A stretch of DNA of 64,000 nucleotides, from assembly GCA_029783825.1 (NCBI GenBank), contig JAREIK010016203.1, positions 1 through 64,000 on the forward strand, given 5' to 3'. This document shows, one piece after another, positions 1-13,288 of the stretch (position 1 is the stretch's first letter; each line of letters starts with the position of its first letter). Made by a program: the position numbers and the translations under genes. Under the pieces are notes generated by a model. It was given only the letters and a program-made list of their open reading frames with translations. It did not search any database and was not told where the DNA came from. The stretch comes from Sapria himalayana (Eukaryota > Streptophyta > Magnoliopsida > Malpighiales > Rafflesiaceae).

Positions 1-420
1 TTTTTAGAAATAGATAATGCAATGATGTTTTTTTAAACAGATATAATAAGTCCATCGATAAAACTTGAGATGGCTAACTAATCATGGATTCAATCACTAA
101 ATTTCTGAGAGAAAATATAAAATCTTATTATCCATTTTTAAATGAGTGATGTATTATCAAAGAAATGCATCATCCATTTCTATTTAGAAATCTATTTAGA
201 AATGAAATTTTCATTTCTATAGTCTAAAACAAGAACATGTTTTATTTGTATAGTTTATATATGTTGTATATAATATATAATTACATACCAAAACTATATA
301 ACCTTGAACCAAATAAGCACATCCACATATTACACACCAAATTACATTCACATAACATTCACTATAGAATAAAATATTCGATAACAAAAATAAATGTCCA
401 TAAATTTCAATACACAATTC

Positions 421-992
421 ATAACTAAATTAAAAAAATATTAACACAAAACCTTAATTTCATATCAAAAATATTCATTGCAAAAAATTAATTACACAAC
501 ATCACAAACAAATATGAGTCCTTAGCCTAATGAGTATTGTTATCTAGAGATCTAGATGGATCCTCTTCAAATCGATGAAAAATAGATGATGCCTATACTA
601 ACTTACACATTATTTTCTCTATCTTCAAAATCATCTATTGTATTTTATCCTCACTTTTTCATTCTTTCCTCCTCTCTTTTAAATATATCAGCCTCTCTTT
701 TTCTCATAACTAAATTAAAAAAAATATTAACACAAAACCTTAATTTCATATCAAAAACATTCACTACAAAAAATTAATTACACAACATCACAAACAAATA
801 TGAGTCCTTAGCCTAATGACTATTGTTATCTAGAGATCTAGATGGATCCTCTTCAAATTGATGAAAAATAGATGATGCCTATACTAACTTACACATTATT
901 TTCTCCATCTTCAAAATCATCTATTGTATTTTATCCTCACTTTTTCATTCTTTCCTCCTCTCTTTTAAATCTATCAGCCTCTCTTTTTCTCA
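421..992. repeat. Tandem direct duplication, period about 286 bp
   Basis: The block from about 421 to 705 is repeated from about 706 to 992. An anchor sequence beginning ATGATGCCTATACTAAC occurs at 586 and again at 872. The copies differ by a handful of substitutions and one extra A. The duplicated unit covers the last codons and the 3' flank of the second gene of element F, so the coiled-coil end of that gene is present twice. Confidence 0.9.
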
Positions 993-2330
993 TTTCTTCA
1001 ATTTCCTTTTGCATTTTTTTATTCTTTTTTTGCATCTCTTCATTCTTTTGTTGCATCTCCTCATTTTTCCTTTGTAATGGATCTTCAATTTCCTACATCT
1101 CCTAATTCAATCTCTAATCATACATATTATTGTAATTAAAGATGATGATGATGAACTCCAAGCATGACCTAGATAAAATGTAGATGCAGGGAAGCAAGAC
1201 TATACACTAAATATTTTTCAGCTATATCCTGATAGCCTAAATGTCAATATGCTCAACAATAATCTCTTGCACCTCAATAGAAGAATCTATCAATTATTAA
1301 GCAATTGCAATTATATTTTCCATAGCTTTCTACAATTGTTATAAACAACACAACTCATCAAAAATGTATTAAAATAATTCTATACTTGCAAAAGAAACTA
1401 TGCTTTTGCTATTAAAAAATAATATGAAAACGAAGTTAGTCATTATATTTAATGAGTCCATAAATAATAAATCATCTGTTATGTAAAAAAATATACATGT
1501 CTTTGCATTTTATTTATAATTAATTCCAAATCGTAAATTTTTAAATTTTTTTCTTTTATTATTTGCAATTTTCAAATGAAACTATAAGTACAAAATAAGA
1601 AACTCACATTTATATCATTTGAGCACTTGTCCACAAATTATTCATCCTTCTTCTCTGCATTCGCTTGAATACCTCAAACAGTGTTGGTGAAGGTCCCAAC
1701 TCATCCTCCTGAAAATAAATATTAGTTACTATTAAGGTACACATTCATTATCATATAAGTATTATCATTTAGATTCAAAAAATTTAAATAATAACAAAAA
1801 ATAAAAATTAATTATACAAAATCTACTAAATGTTGGTGTGCATGCTTTGAAACTCGAATATATTTTGAAGGTGATCCTGTATCTTCTTTCTCTGAGACGA
1901 TTATGTGAGGCCATCTGTGACGAGGCCTTGAACTCCTCATTATTCTCGTATTCTCATTATTTTATTCAACACTAAGGGGGACACTTTTAGGCTTTTAATC
2001 TTTACCATATTTTTTTCTCAATTTTCCAAGCTTGTCATTGTATCTCACACTTACCACATGTTCCATGAATCCTTCACTAAGATCTCCAAAGTGTTATTTC
2101 ATTTTTACATTTTCTACAAAAACGAAATAAAGTAATAATACATTGCAATGCATTTATTTTAAGACTAAATCATATTATACCGAATTGAAAATCAAAAAAT
2201 GTATGAAAAATGTATCTCAAATTCTTCCAATACAATTCTTTCGTACATTGGGGCAGTTTGCTCCATTTTATACCTTGTAACTAGTTTCTCTTTAGTTATC
2301 TTCATGATTGTATGATAGCATAATGAATAA
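941..2330 (-). pseudogene. CACTA second gene (PF03004-like, coiled-coil C-terminus), element F
   Basis: Read on the minus strand, several exon-like blocks resemble the En/Spm second protein. Around 2000-2110 a block reads RYNDKLGKLRKKYGK. Around 1630-1710 a block reads GPSPTLFEVFKRMQRRR, matching the family's conserved segment with P-L-x-F-K-x-x-R spacing. At about 945-1085 the reading is a coiled coil built from NEEMQ-type repeats that ends in a TGA near 941. Stops and frame changes separate the blocks. By analogy with TnpA-like proteins the product would bind transposon ends, but that role is inferred only from family position next to TNP2. The 3' end lies in the 286-bp duplication. Confidence 0.6.
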
Positions 2331-2999
2331 ATCTATGTAATTTAACATCAGCTTGTACATATACATATAAACAAAATGTACAAATTATACTACTACTAAG
2401 TTAAAATTTATTTCATTTATATTTTTTATCCAAAATATTGTAAAAAAAATTAGTTTAATTCAAATGTTAATGTTCAATAAGTAGCAATATCATATTGTTA
2501 TTATTTAAAAATACCAAAATTCAAATATTTTAATATACTTATAATTTCATCAAATATTAAATTATATTTAATTAAAATGAAAAAAATTGAAAAATGAAAA
2601 TGAATGCATGTAGTAAAATTAAGAAAGCTATGTACTGTTTATTGTTAATTATTGGCCGAATGAAGAGTTTTTCATTACATGGCATGCAAATTGTGGATTA
2701 TGAATATCCTATTGATACCACTACTATAGTACTAATGCATGAGTCTCCTGAGATAGGTGGGATGACATTAGTATCTTTCGGTGTAAAATAAGATAAAGAT
2801 GAAAAATCTATGATTGTAAATTCATGTATGCCATGATGAGGTGATTCAAAGTTTCCTACATATGAGTATGACTTATGGCTATACAAGAGAAGATCCTTCA
2901 CACTTTAATGTTAGTGAATTAAAGAGAAGAGTGCCTAACTCGGCTATCCCAATTAATTACAAAATGCAAATCTAATAAAAAACTCATTTTCATAAAAAA
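2331..2999. other. AT-rich spacer, no gene seen
   Basis: The sequence is AT-rich with poly-A/T runs. Two short overlapping open frames near 2594-2901 sit on opposite strands and resemble nothing I recognise. It is likely intergenic sequence of element F between the second gene and the foreign insert. Confidence 0.5.
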
Positions 3000-5520
3000 A
3001 ATAAAAAAATAACTCATTTTCATAGAGATTGAGAAATCATAAGTGGAGTGGTGGTAGTGATCCAGTCTTCAAAGAGATTGACGGTCTCGAAGGTCTAGCT
3101 AGAAGATCATCTAATTTACCCTATTTATAGTAATAAAAAAAGAGGTCTCTCGAGCCTTTTTTCTTTCATAAAGGCATGCTTCTATCCTAAGTCAATTCCT
3201 CGAAGTAAATGTCGAGCATGTTCCATGGTCACAAAATCATAATGCTGATGAACTAGCAAGTTTAGAAGCTACCTTGGTCCAAACTAATCCTTGCAAATAA
3301 GAGTATAAGAATGTTAGTCAGTATTATAAAATTTACTGACCTACCCTCTTATTTCCTTCTTTTCAAACAAGTACGACATTCTTTCTTCATCCGCCATTCC
3401 CATTATGAGGGCCAGATGGAATATGTTTGGTTGTACAATAGCTCATTTCTTTCAGAAGGATATACTTGGAAGATGAAGAGATGAACTTTGGAATTAAGTT
3501 ACAAAAAAAATCAGCGATAAGATTTTGGGTTGGAAAGGTATCCGTACTATTAGGTCAGGCTAGCAAGGTCTTGTTTTTATGAAATCCACTAGCATGCCTT
3601 TATTCCCTCCTTGGCTGGGTCCCAAAAGGAATGGCTGTTAGGATTCAAGGAATTGAGACGTGTTTGAGGGAGAGACAGAAGGAATCTCTTCACATGAGAG
3701 AAGGCTCTCCGAAGCTTTGGTTGGAGACTTGGGCTGGAGCTCAAGCTAGTTAGACTACGAGCTAATTTTTCTAGTCTACTTGTTGGGCAAGCAGTCCTTC
3801 CTTCATCGTGATGGAAAATCAAAAATAAAGGAGTGAGAAAGAAATAATTCTACCATCTCAACCATTAGCTTCTCCTACTTTAAACACCCAGCAATACAAA
3901 GATAGGTTCCTTTCTGAATAAGCCATCCTTCGTGAGAATAGTTATGCGCTGAAACTCCAATATCCCTTTGGTTGTCTTTTTCGAGGAAGCAATGAGGAAG
4001 CAATGGTTGAGGATGATTTCCAAGAATCTAAAGTTGGAGCAAGGATAAAATTCCTAGTGGAAGTAGTCCCTGTGTTATAGTTGTTTCAAAAAAAGTTATT
4101 GGAAGGTTGGGTGTTATCCTATCCTATCTGGTCATTTTGGCACAAGAATCTATTAAGAGATATATTGAACTGGGGATTAACTTGTAGTGATATGATGTCA
4201 CAAAATGAGGCTAATAATAGTTATAGTCCACCTACGTCCTCCTCCTTGGAGCCAGGTGCAATGTTAAAAAATTATAGGCGTGAAGTTTTGTTTTTGGGAG
4301 TACGTAGTGGTTCCCTTATGTCGCTACCCCATCTAAAAGGGTTTCTCTTATGAGCCTTTAAAGAAAAGAAGCAAAGGCTAATAGTGATCAATCTATGGAG
4401 TGTAAATGAATTGATGCTTCACAAGTGTATGTCCACTATTTTCATATACTTTAGAGAGGGAAGGAAGAATGCGGGGAGTTTTCACTTTTCACATAGAATA
4501 AATTGAGGATCAAACAAGAATAGAGGCTAAAAGTAAGTAGGGATTTCACTAATGATAGCTTTTTCGGCTACCTAATGCTATCACAGTGAGAAGCCCCAAG
4601 CTAACTTTAAAGTAGATGCCACTAGAGAATACATGGCTTAATAGAAGTATCATCATCAACCAATGGATAGTCAACCAAAAATAAAGATTCATTTGAAAGG
4701 GGTGAAAGGCAATCCATTCAAAATCAGCTGAGTCAGGGATAGATGGAATAATATAGGGCATCCGAATATGTTGAATTACTCTCCAGGTGCCAAATCAGTA
4801 AAGGAGCAAGAAGACGGATGCATTCCATAGTGTAGGTAGCAATTCCCAGTCCACTAATCCAGGTTAGAAGTCTCATCAAGAGTGAAGATTCATTAAAAGA
4901 GAGTGTGCAACACCAATTGGTTTATGAGTTTAGGATGTGGTGCTCAGTTGAGCTTTTCTTTGCCTCACTTGAGGGAGGAAGGCTTTCATCCCATTAGGTA
5001 GAAGAAAAGAGTCAACCATTAGTGATGAGGAAGGTTATGTGCTAGATGAAGAAAAACTTTTTAAAACTATAATTGACGCTACTTCTTCAGCAGCAAATTG
5101 GTGTAAGTTGTTCCCTCTAGGTAGATGAAAAGGAAAAAGAAGCACCTAAGACTTCATCCTACTATAGAATGCCATCTAAGAAGAGTTCCAAGGCAAATCA
5201 GCTCATACAAGGGCAAAGTGAGCAACTTTGTAAGCTCTTGATTGAGGAAAGAAGAAAGTAAGATTAGAGCTTCTAATGTAGGGAAAGCTGATTCATGTAA
5301 ACCTATATTCTGATTGCCCCACTAGTGCTAGTGAGATTCAGGTTGACCTTCCTACTATACAACTACTCTCATGGCAAGGGGCTAAAATAGTTGATCCGAT
5401 AAGTTACGAAGCATTACTCTAACTAAGGCATGGCCCCTCTTCTTAAGGCTAAGTAGATTTATTGGAGGGAGTGGAATGAGGCTTAGCTTCTAAAGGACCA
5501 GCATCAATGCTTTGCTTCCT
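3000..5520. other. Compositionally distinct insert of unknown origin
   Basis: This block is visibly richer in G and C than everything around it, lacks poly-A/T runs, and divides element F between its two genes. It carries one recognisable fragment, a Ty3-type RNase H piece at 3172-3300. No other reading frame longer than about 90 codons stands out and none resembles a known protein. The even base composition and absence of simple repeats recall plant organellar non-coding DNA transferred to the nucleus. It could equally be a decayed Ty3/gypsy internal region. I cannot decide between these from the sequence alone. Confidence 0.45.
3172..3300 (+). pseudogene. Ty3/gypsy-type RNase H C-terminal fragment
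   Basis: The plus-strand frame ending at TAA 3298-3300 contains VEHVPWSQNHNADELASL, which matches the C-terminal signature of Ty3/gypsy RNase H domains (I/V-x-H-V-P-R-x-x-N-x-x-A-D-x-L-A-x-L). The His and the Asp of the active-site region are present. About 43 codons are readable. Upstream sequence does not continue the domain convincingly and downstream sequence shows no integrase, so this is an isolated relic. Confidence 0.6.
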
Positions 5521-5889
5521 TTTCTAAGGCATTTGCACCCCTCCTTGTAGAAAGTCATTTGTAGTATTGTTGTTACTAAATACATGTAGATATCTTCCTC
5601 CACAGACTATTAGTTGACTTCTTCTAACCTTCATCACATGTTGAGATCTTTGACAACTTGAATGATTAGCTTTGAAAGCTAAATCAAGTTGCATAAATAT
5701 AAAAATATACAGAGACAATAAAAACATGTTATGAAAATGTCATAATAACAAAACATAATAATAAAGACATTAAAATTTAAAAAAACAATTAAAATATTGT
5801 AATTTAACATCCACATTATAATGAGTACAAAATGAGAATTACAAAATAACAAGGAATAGATAAATTTCTAGTCATCACTAGAAATTTAT
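5521..5889. other. AT-rich spacer
   Basis: Nothing coding is recognisable. The sequence returns to the AT-rich composition of element F after the GC-richer insert. A short open frame on the minus strand (5524-5727) has no family resemblance. Confidence 0.4.
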
Positions 5890-8800
5890 AACAAATCCAT
5901 CACTATCTACATATTCATTATCACTGATTCAACAATTATTTCCGCCTCATTATCTTCTTCCACATGGTCATCATCAATATCCAAATAATTTCAACCTTCA
6001 CCAAGTAATATTTAAAGCACGTCATTTACCACATGAACAATTAAATGAAGTTCCACATTATTTTTAGGTAATTCTGCTTCACATTTATGATTTCATAGAT
6101 TCAGAAGAAGAAGAAAATAGAAAAACAACAAATGATATAAATCCACAACCAAAATCTAGCAAACCACGAGAAACAAAAACAAACCAAAGTAGAAACACGA
6201 AAATTAATATGGTTCACTAGTCATTTAGCATGACTAGCTACATCCACCAGAAAAACATTTATGCATTTATAGATTATAACCAAAAACATCTTACAGATTT
6301 GTAAGAAGTAGCAGAGTGAAGAAAAATCATGCAGATAGGAAAAAAACAAGGATGAACAGTTCTGCAAGCATAAATTACAACCGCATAAAAACATTAATAA
6401 AAACAATTTATATCAATAACGGAGCAGGTCAGATCACTTGGATGGACGGGTTCTACTCCAAAAATTTCTTCAGCCCTGGTAGTGGGACCCTCGTTATTAT
6501 GGTATTGCTACATTCCCAACCTTTCAATATTTTATTTCGTGCACTTAACAAAATATTGAAACAAAAAACATTTTAGTTATACAAAATAGTTTATCAAAAC
6601 AAAATATATATACAACATTATTCTCTTAAAATACTGATAGACGATAGAGTGATAATAATATCTTTTCAACAACTTCAATAGTTGATCTAGGTTTTATTTT
6701 AACTATTTCCCACTAGTGACATTGATTTCTTCTTGTGTTGGATAAATAGTGTAACATAGATGTTCGGCTTTACCATAAGAATAAATGACTTGTACTTATA
6801 ATAATATTTTTTATGGTGAACTTCAAGAAAGTTATATTAATGATAATTATAGTATCAATATTTTGAATATGATTAAACCATTCATATTTAAACAAAATTT
6901 TATTTAATTGGTAAAGCTGGATACTTTACGTGTAGAATTTTAATTAGTCTACCATGAAACTCAATAGTGATGCAATATTGTTAGAATCATAAATAGAAAG
7001 TTTGCTTTGCCTTTATTCCATAGCATTAATTCTTAAAAAACAATATTGAAGGTATTTTGAAATATTAAAATGTTATAATGTATACAATGACAAATAAATG
7101 AGAATATGAAATTTTTATAAATCTTACTCATATAAGGTATAATTTCTTAGCAGTTCACCAAAATGTATGTTGCACAGCATGATACTCTAGATCATCCAAA
7201 AAATACCTTGATGTTGCTCTACCATATGATTGACTTGCATGTGTAAAAATAGAAAGTTTCTCATTTTCTTATAATCCATCCCATACCATATACATTATTT
7301 GGTGATCATTTTTTTGTTGATGATACAATTTTGGCCGAAAGTAGTGCACACAATATACCTAAGCCTTTTAACCAAGTAGGCATTGCATATTCATACTTCG
7401 ACTTTGGCTTTATTTCAAACATTATTTATTAATTTTCTAAGATATCTAAAATAGATAAAATTAGAAAAAAATATTATTGGATACATTAAAATTTTTAGAT
7501 TGACAAAAGAAAAATATATAACCTCTTTATGGATACATCGCCTTTATTACATATGGCCTACTTTCAAGGATTCATAAGGCAGGTGGACTAGGAGATATTC
7601 CATTAAGTTAATGAAGCTAGGAGGAAAAATATGCTCAAATCTGCATAAAATAATGTGGATGTCATTTTGTAATTGCTCCATTTCTTTCTTTCTTATGACA
7701 TTACAAGTGAGATTTAAAAAAAATATTTATTTTTAGTCAATGCTTCCCAAATAGTTTGTGGAAGTAATTCATGAAATATTATGGGTATCAACCTCTACAT
7801 AAACACATAACATTTATGAATTTTATTTCTAATAACTTATCCTTCTTCATATCAACATATCTTCTCATGTTAGATGCATATGTATCAGGAAACCTCAGCT
7901 CCAATAACCATTTGCACAAAGCTTCCTTTGCATCTTTTTCAAGACTATAACAAGCCTTAAAAGATTTATTTGTCAATTTGTAGATATGAAACTCTAGACA
8001 GAAACATAACTCTTTCAATCCTCTCTTGATTTGCTATTATCATTTATTTTTTCCTTCCACCTTCATTCTAGTATTAAAAAATGTATCAAAAAAGTTCTTC
8101 TCAATGTGCATCATACCTAAGTTGTGCCTAATATGATTTTTCCAATAAGGTATATCCCAAAAAATAATTTTTTTCTTCCGAACAAAGTGGTAATTCTTAG
8201 AAATTTGCATTAGAGTAATCTACATCAACATCCATAATATTTTGAACCCATAACTTTCAATTACTTCTAATATATCATCAAAGGTGGTACACTTTTAATA
8301 ACATTATTGCCTTTCCTAAATGCATCAATATTCATCCGAAATAGATGTTCCACATGTAAAAATTTATGGTGGTTATCAAAACAAAAAGTCTTTCCTCCTT
8401 TGCTCAGATAAAATGCATCTGAGACCTCCATGCAATAAGGACAAGCTAATTTCTCTACAGTAATCAATTCTGCAACATTCAATATGCAGGAAAGTCACTT
8501 ATAGTCAACATAAGTGATGGTTGCATTTTGAAGTTTTGCTTTCTAGATATATTATATGTTTTGACACCATCCTCCCACAAATTTTGAGCTCTACTTAAGG
8601 GACTGCAATAAAATATCTAATTTATCTTTTGTATTTTTGGACTAGACATGATAACACGCATAAACATGTACTCATCTTTCATGCACATACATGGTTATAA
8701 ATTATAAGGTGTAAATAATAATAGGCAATGAGGAGTATTGTTTTCTTGTTTATCCAAATGGCTGAAATCCATCTATGTACAACCCTAATCTAATATTTCA

Positions 8801-9307
8801 ACTTTCATCTACAAAAGATGGATGACAATCATCAAATATTTCCAAGAAAGACAATTTGAGAATTACTGCATTATGTCATCTTCAATAATATGCTCTTTCT
8901 GCCAACTCATATCATTAATAGTAGCTTCAGATACAAATAATTTTTGCAAACAAGGAGCCAATCTAAAATAAAATATCTTTTGTGAGGAATCTTTAATTTC
9001 TACCTTATGTAAATAATGCTTAGTTATTTGTGGAAAAACAAATTCTCATGTTTATACCAAATATAATAGTCTCTAACAAATATATTTATTGTAAGATGAT
9101 TTTGCAATGTTTCCACATCTTAGAAACTCCTATTTTGATATTTATGGATATTACATTGGCATCTTATTTTTGTTTTATCCATAAATTCAGGCTATTTTTC
9201 AAAAAAGCCAATAAACTTTTCAATCCCCTCTACAAACTCATTAGTCAAAAACTAACTTTTAGTCTTACATTCATCCATTAATGATTAGGTCGTATAATAT
9301 TTTTCAT
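5890..9307 (-). pseudogene. TNP2-type CACTA transposase, element F, internally deleted
   Basis: Minus-strand blocks appear in transposase order. From about 9280 there is a Transpos_assoc-like stretch (TNEFVEGIEKF, then WYKHEN). From about 8960 a segment reads APCLQKLFVSEATINDMSW, then LGLYIDGFQPFG near 8790. At 8267-8482 follows CPYCMEVSDAF with HHKFLHVEHLFRMN, and at 7788-8018 FPDTYASNMRRYVDMKK. Near 7560-7690 a DUF4218-like piece reads EHIFPPSFINLMEYLLVHLPYE in pieces. An acidic tail lies near 5890-6050. The central part carrying the MLYW/cysteine region is missing between Transpos_assoc and the RLQRLY-like segment, indicating an internal deletion. Many stops are present. The start is set at an ATG just after an acceptor-like GTTACAG. 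Confidence 0.7.
6110..6600. repeat. Possible small insertion with a common plant-repeat motif
   Basis: At about 6190-6245 the sequence has the layout AACACGAAAATTAATATGG, a TTCACTAGTC spacer, then TACATCCACC. This resembles a motif frequently seen in dispersed plant repeats (AACACGAGAATTTACGTGG, then TACGTCCACGG). The stretch is slightly less AT-rich than its flanks. I could not define its ends or a target-site duplication, so this is only a pointer. Confidence 0.25.
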
Positions 9308-10612
9308 TCCTGTAACACATAAAATAAACATTTATAAATTATAATAATATAGATAGAGATATATTTGCTATAAAGATGTGGTAACAATTTTAGAACATTA
9401 TATAAATCTAACAAATAAGTTGAAAAATTATTATTAGATGATTTTAAATTATAATGAGAAAAGTTTGGTTGTTTTAATGTCTTAGATATTTATCAAAAGA
9501 CATAAGTTGTAATATTGAATATTTAGTGAAATGTAGATCAAGCAACTATATGAATTTTTAAATGAGCAAATAATTTTTTTTAGTTTTACAATTCTTCATT
9601 ACATTTCACCCTTTCAATTACTTACACACATAATTTTTTTATAATTATTACTATAATTATGAATAACTTTAAATTTTTTATAATAATTATAAATTATTTA
9701 TTGTTAAGGTTATGCCATTAGTATCAGTTATTATTTAAAAATTATAAAATTTCATGTAATCCTAGTAAGGAGACAAAATACAAATTAACTATAATGATCA
9801 TAAATATAGTTCAATAACAAAATGCACAAAAAGTTTATGCCTCAATTAGGTAATACAAAAATTTAACATATCCAAGTATGAGAAAAAATATGTAAAATAT
9901 ATAATTTATCAATATGAATTATAATCGATCAACAAAACAATAAGAAAGAAACTAATATGAATATTAAAAATGTAAAAAAAATTAAACGTACCAATAAAAG
10001 TAGAAATAAGATATTCTTGGATACATTACATATGATATAAAATAAAATTGATAATTTCATACGTCAATTATTGATGAAATACATGTAGATCAATATATAG
10101 AAGATATACAATCCACACACAATTAGAATAAAATAAGAATAACAATGAAAATTCCTCGAAACCCTAAGTATGTATGAAGTATTCTTCGATAAATTAATTA
10201 TCATAATTGTGCGATAGAAATTATTTTCATTTCTATTATAATGATGAAAATTTATTCTATTGCTAAATTATATTTAAAGATAAAGTGACAGATAAAGTTG
10301 TTTCTCATTTAGTGATGGAAATTAAAATTTTGTAAATGTAGAATAATATTTGCATTCTATTTCTAATAATACATTGATACATAAGTATCTAAAACTAAAT
10401 ACCATCAAGTGTATCCACATCCGCTTCATGTCTAAATTAGCGATAATTTAAAAAACTAAGAAAAAACCATCATGAATTAGCGAAGAAATTTTTTTCGATT
10501 TCTATTTTATTCTTGATTTGTCTTTTCCATTTCAAATTTATTTAAATTCAATTCCAAATTTTATAAAAGGATTTTGATGTTTCTAAATTCCATTTCTAAT
10601 TTTTTTTTGAAG
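9308..10612. other. AT-rich 5' region of element F
   Basis: The region is AT-rich with no gene seen. It lies upstream of the minus-strand transposase. From about 10200 it contains repeated GATGGAAAT / ATTTCTAT motifs and TTAGCGA-like words, consistent with worn subterminal repeats. It lacks the TATAGTTATA satellite found upstream of TNP2 in elements A and E. Confidence 0.4.

Positions 10613-10650
<38 letters not shown>
10613..10650. repeat. Compound (CA)n(TA)n microsatellite
   Basis: A run of CA dinucleotides from about 10613 passes directly into a run of TA dinucleotides ending near 10650. It marks the boundary between element F and the long TATC array. Confidence 0.95.
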
Positions 10651-10651
<1 letters not shown>

Positions 10652-11542
10652 TATTCTATATGTATATTTGTCTATTAGTTGATATATCTAATGTTTCTAT
10701 CTGTCTATGTGTTTATCTTTATAATTGTCTATATGTCTATCTGTCAAACTATTTATCTATCAATCTAATATAATATATAATATATATATTATATTTATGT
10801 TATGTATCTTTATGTCTCTATGTCTATATATCTATATGTTTATCTGTCTATCTATCTATCTGTGTATCATTCAATCTGATTATTTTTCAATCAGTAAATT
10901 TGTCTATCTATCTATCTATTTATTATCTAACTATCTATCTGTCTATCTGTATATGTGTTTGTATGTCTGTTTGTTTGTCTATCTGTCTATTTGTCTATCG
11001 GTAAATTTGTTGATGTGTCTATCTGCCTATTTTGTATCTATTTATCTATCTATTTGTTTATTTTCCTATTTGTTTATTTTTTGTAAATCCATCTATTTAT
11101 CTGCCTATTTGTCTATATCTATATTTATATCTATCTATCTAATTATCTTTCTATTTATCTATTTAACTATCTTTATATCTATGTAAATATTTATGTATCT
11201 ATGAATCTATCTACCTAAATACCAACTTACCCCCCTAACAATCTAACAATCTAGCTATCTATCTATATATCTATCTATTAATTAATCTTTATATCTATCC
11301 ATCTCTCGATCTATCTATCATTTATTAGTCTCTTTGTCTCTTTGTGTATATCTCTAATATCTATCTATTAATCTCTCTATTTGTGCATTTATTTATCTAT
11401 TAATCTATCTATTTATTAATTTATATGTATATCTATATATCTATCTATCTTTATATTTGTTTATCTGTCTATTTGTTTATCTATTTATCTATCTATTTAC
11501 CTGTCTGTCTGTCTATCTAACTATCTTTTATTTTTCTATTTA

Positions 11543-11579
<37 letters not shown>

Positions 11580-12524
11580 ATCTATCTATCTATCTATTCA
11601 TGTATCAATAAATCTTTCTATCTACATATATACATACCTACCTACCAATCTAACTATCTATCTATCAATAAATCTATATGTCTATCTTCTATTAGTCTAT
11701 TTTACTCTTTGTGTATCTCTCTATAGATATATCTATATGTCTATTTGTCTATCTATTAATCTATCTGTCTATCTATTTTATCTATTTTTCTATCTATATG
11801 TCAATCTATTTGTCTATATATATATCTATCTTTCTATCTATTTATCTATCTATATATCTATTTCTTTATCTATCTATCTACTTATCTATCTATTTATCTT
11901 TATGTCTGTCTATTTATCTATCAAACTATATATCTATCTCTCTATCATTCTATCTATTTATAAATAAATCTATATGCCTATCTTTTATTTGTCTCTTTTA
12001 CTCTTTGTTTATCTCTCTATAGATTATTTACCTATATATTTGTCTATCTATTAATCTATCTACTTATATGTAAATCTATATATCTGTATATCTATCTATC
12101 TATCTCCCTATATATATATATCTATCTATCTATTCTATGTCTATTTATCTGTCTTTTAGCCTATTTGACTATCTGCCTATCTATCTATCTATGTATCTAT
12201 CTCTTTATCTATCCATTTGTCTATCTTTCTATATGTCTGTCTATCTATCTATCTATCATTGTATCTATCTATTTGTAAAACTATCAATTTATTTTTCTAT
12301 CTATCTACCTATAAGTCTATCAATCTATCTAACTAACTAACTATATATCTTTATAATTATCTATCTTTCTAACTATCGATATATCTATTTATATGTATAT
12401 CTATATATGTGTAAATCTATCTATCTATGTATCTATATGTCTATTTTTCTATCTATCTATATCTCCATTTGTCTATCTCTCTATTTGTCTTCTATATATC
12501 TATTAGTCTATCTATATATCTATC
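10650..12524. repeat. Long interrupted TATC (GATA) microsatellite array
   Basis: About 1.9 kb is dominated by TATC tetramers with TGTC, TTTC and TATA variants and an internal pure (TA)n run near 11545-11577. Long open frames rich in Ser, Ile, Tyr and Leu on the plus strand are a by-product of the tetramer and are not genes. The array ends exactly where the 3' end of LINE1 begins. Confidence 0.95.
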
Positions 12525-13288
12525 TTTTTTTAAGGTTGTTTTATTATTAATTATCACCCTCTCTTTTGGCGGAGGAATACCATTTTTACAAACTACTTCT
12601 ACCCTTATCCCTTTTACACCCACTTTAAACCTAATCTAGAATACAAAAAATAGAGTAAAATATAACTTTCATATCCTTCTACTAATCTTTTGTCAAGTAT
12701 TGTTTGATATACTTTATATCTTTTGGGTTTTTTGCCAAAGCCCTATTTGTATGGGGCCTTTTCTTTCCATTCTTTTAATCTCCCTCATAGTACTCCCATC
12801 TGCTGTCTTCATGAAAGTTCCTACCGTCTTGAAGTTACCTCCCATCTTGAAGCTTTATGAATACTTCCATCTTCATACATGCTGGCTGAAGACTGATAAA
12901 CTCAGTCTTGATACATGTCCAGACTGAATGCTCTCATGACCGACTCAAGACTGATAAACGATAACAGTCTCTTGGCCGATCAATGCACATGCGCAGCCGT
13001 AAGAAATAATTCTAAAACACTGCCTCCAAGCCGGCTCCTCCAACCAGCCGTTTCCTTCCCTCTCTAGCTTTGTCCAGCCTACTTTCCTTTTAGTTAAGCT
13101 ATGCTGAGAACCGCCTTGCTGCAGCTTGACTTAACCGGAAAAGATCCAACCAAAAAACCCTACCAACAATAAATTACAAGCTCTCTCCTTATCCGACTTC
13201 CCTCAGGCCTGGGAAGCTATCTATTTCTACTCTTATCCCCCTGCCAACTACAAAAAAAGCTGACAAACACTAACAACAATTCATTAGT
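12525..13288 (-). other. LINE1 3' untranslated region
   Basis: Non-coding sequence between the ORF2 stop and the short A-run at the element's end. It includes the conserved block at about 12555-12600 shared with LINE2 and LINE3a (CTCTCTTTTGGCGGAGGAAT), a likely 3'-end recognition region for the element's reverse transcriptase. The tail is a short A7 rather than a long poly-A. Confidence 0.7.

Larger units (their letters stand above)
1..10610 (-). mobile_element. CACTA (En/Spm-like) transposon F, degenerate, interrupted
   Basis: This minus-strand CACTA copy is recognised from two broken genes in the usual order: TNP2-type transposase remnants (5890-9307) followed downstream by a PF03004-like second gene (941-2330). 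Short palindromic motifs built on AAATGAAAATTTTCATTTC-like sequence occur near both edges (about 180-225 and 10210-10400) and look like subterminal repeats. I cannot find a clean CACTA terminus at either edge, so the limits are approximate and the low-coordinate end may lie outside the window. A GC-richer block at 3000-5520 interrupts the element. Family assignment is firm; the boundaries are not. Confidence 0.65.

Noticed and set aside
2594..2901. Two overlapping small frames on opposite strands as a possible short host gene
   Set aside because: Both strands are open over the same stretch, there is no family resemblance, and it lies in spacer of an old transposon.
6316..6576. 86-codon plus-strand frame ending KQKTF as a possible gene
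   Set aside because: No recognisable domain, no conserved start context, and it overlaps a probable dispersed-repeat insertion; too little support to call a gene.
10725..12640. Several long open frames rich in Ser, Ile, Tyr and Leu on the plus strand
   Set aside because: They are produced by reading TATC tetramers; a tetramer read in triplets repeats every four codons and lacks stops. No homology or coding signal beyond the repeat.
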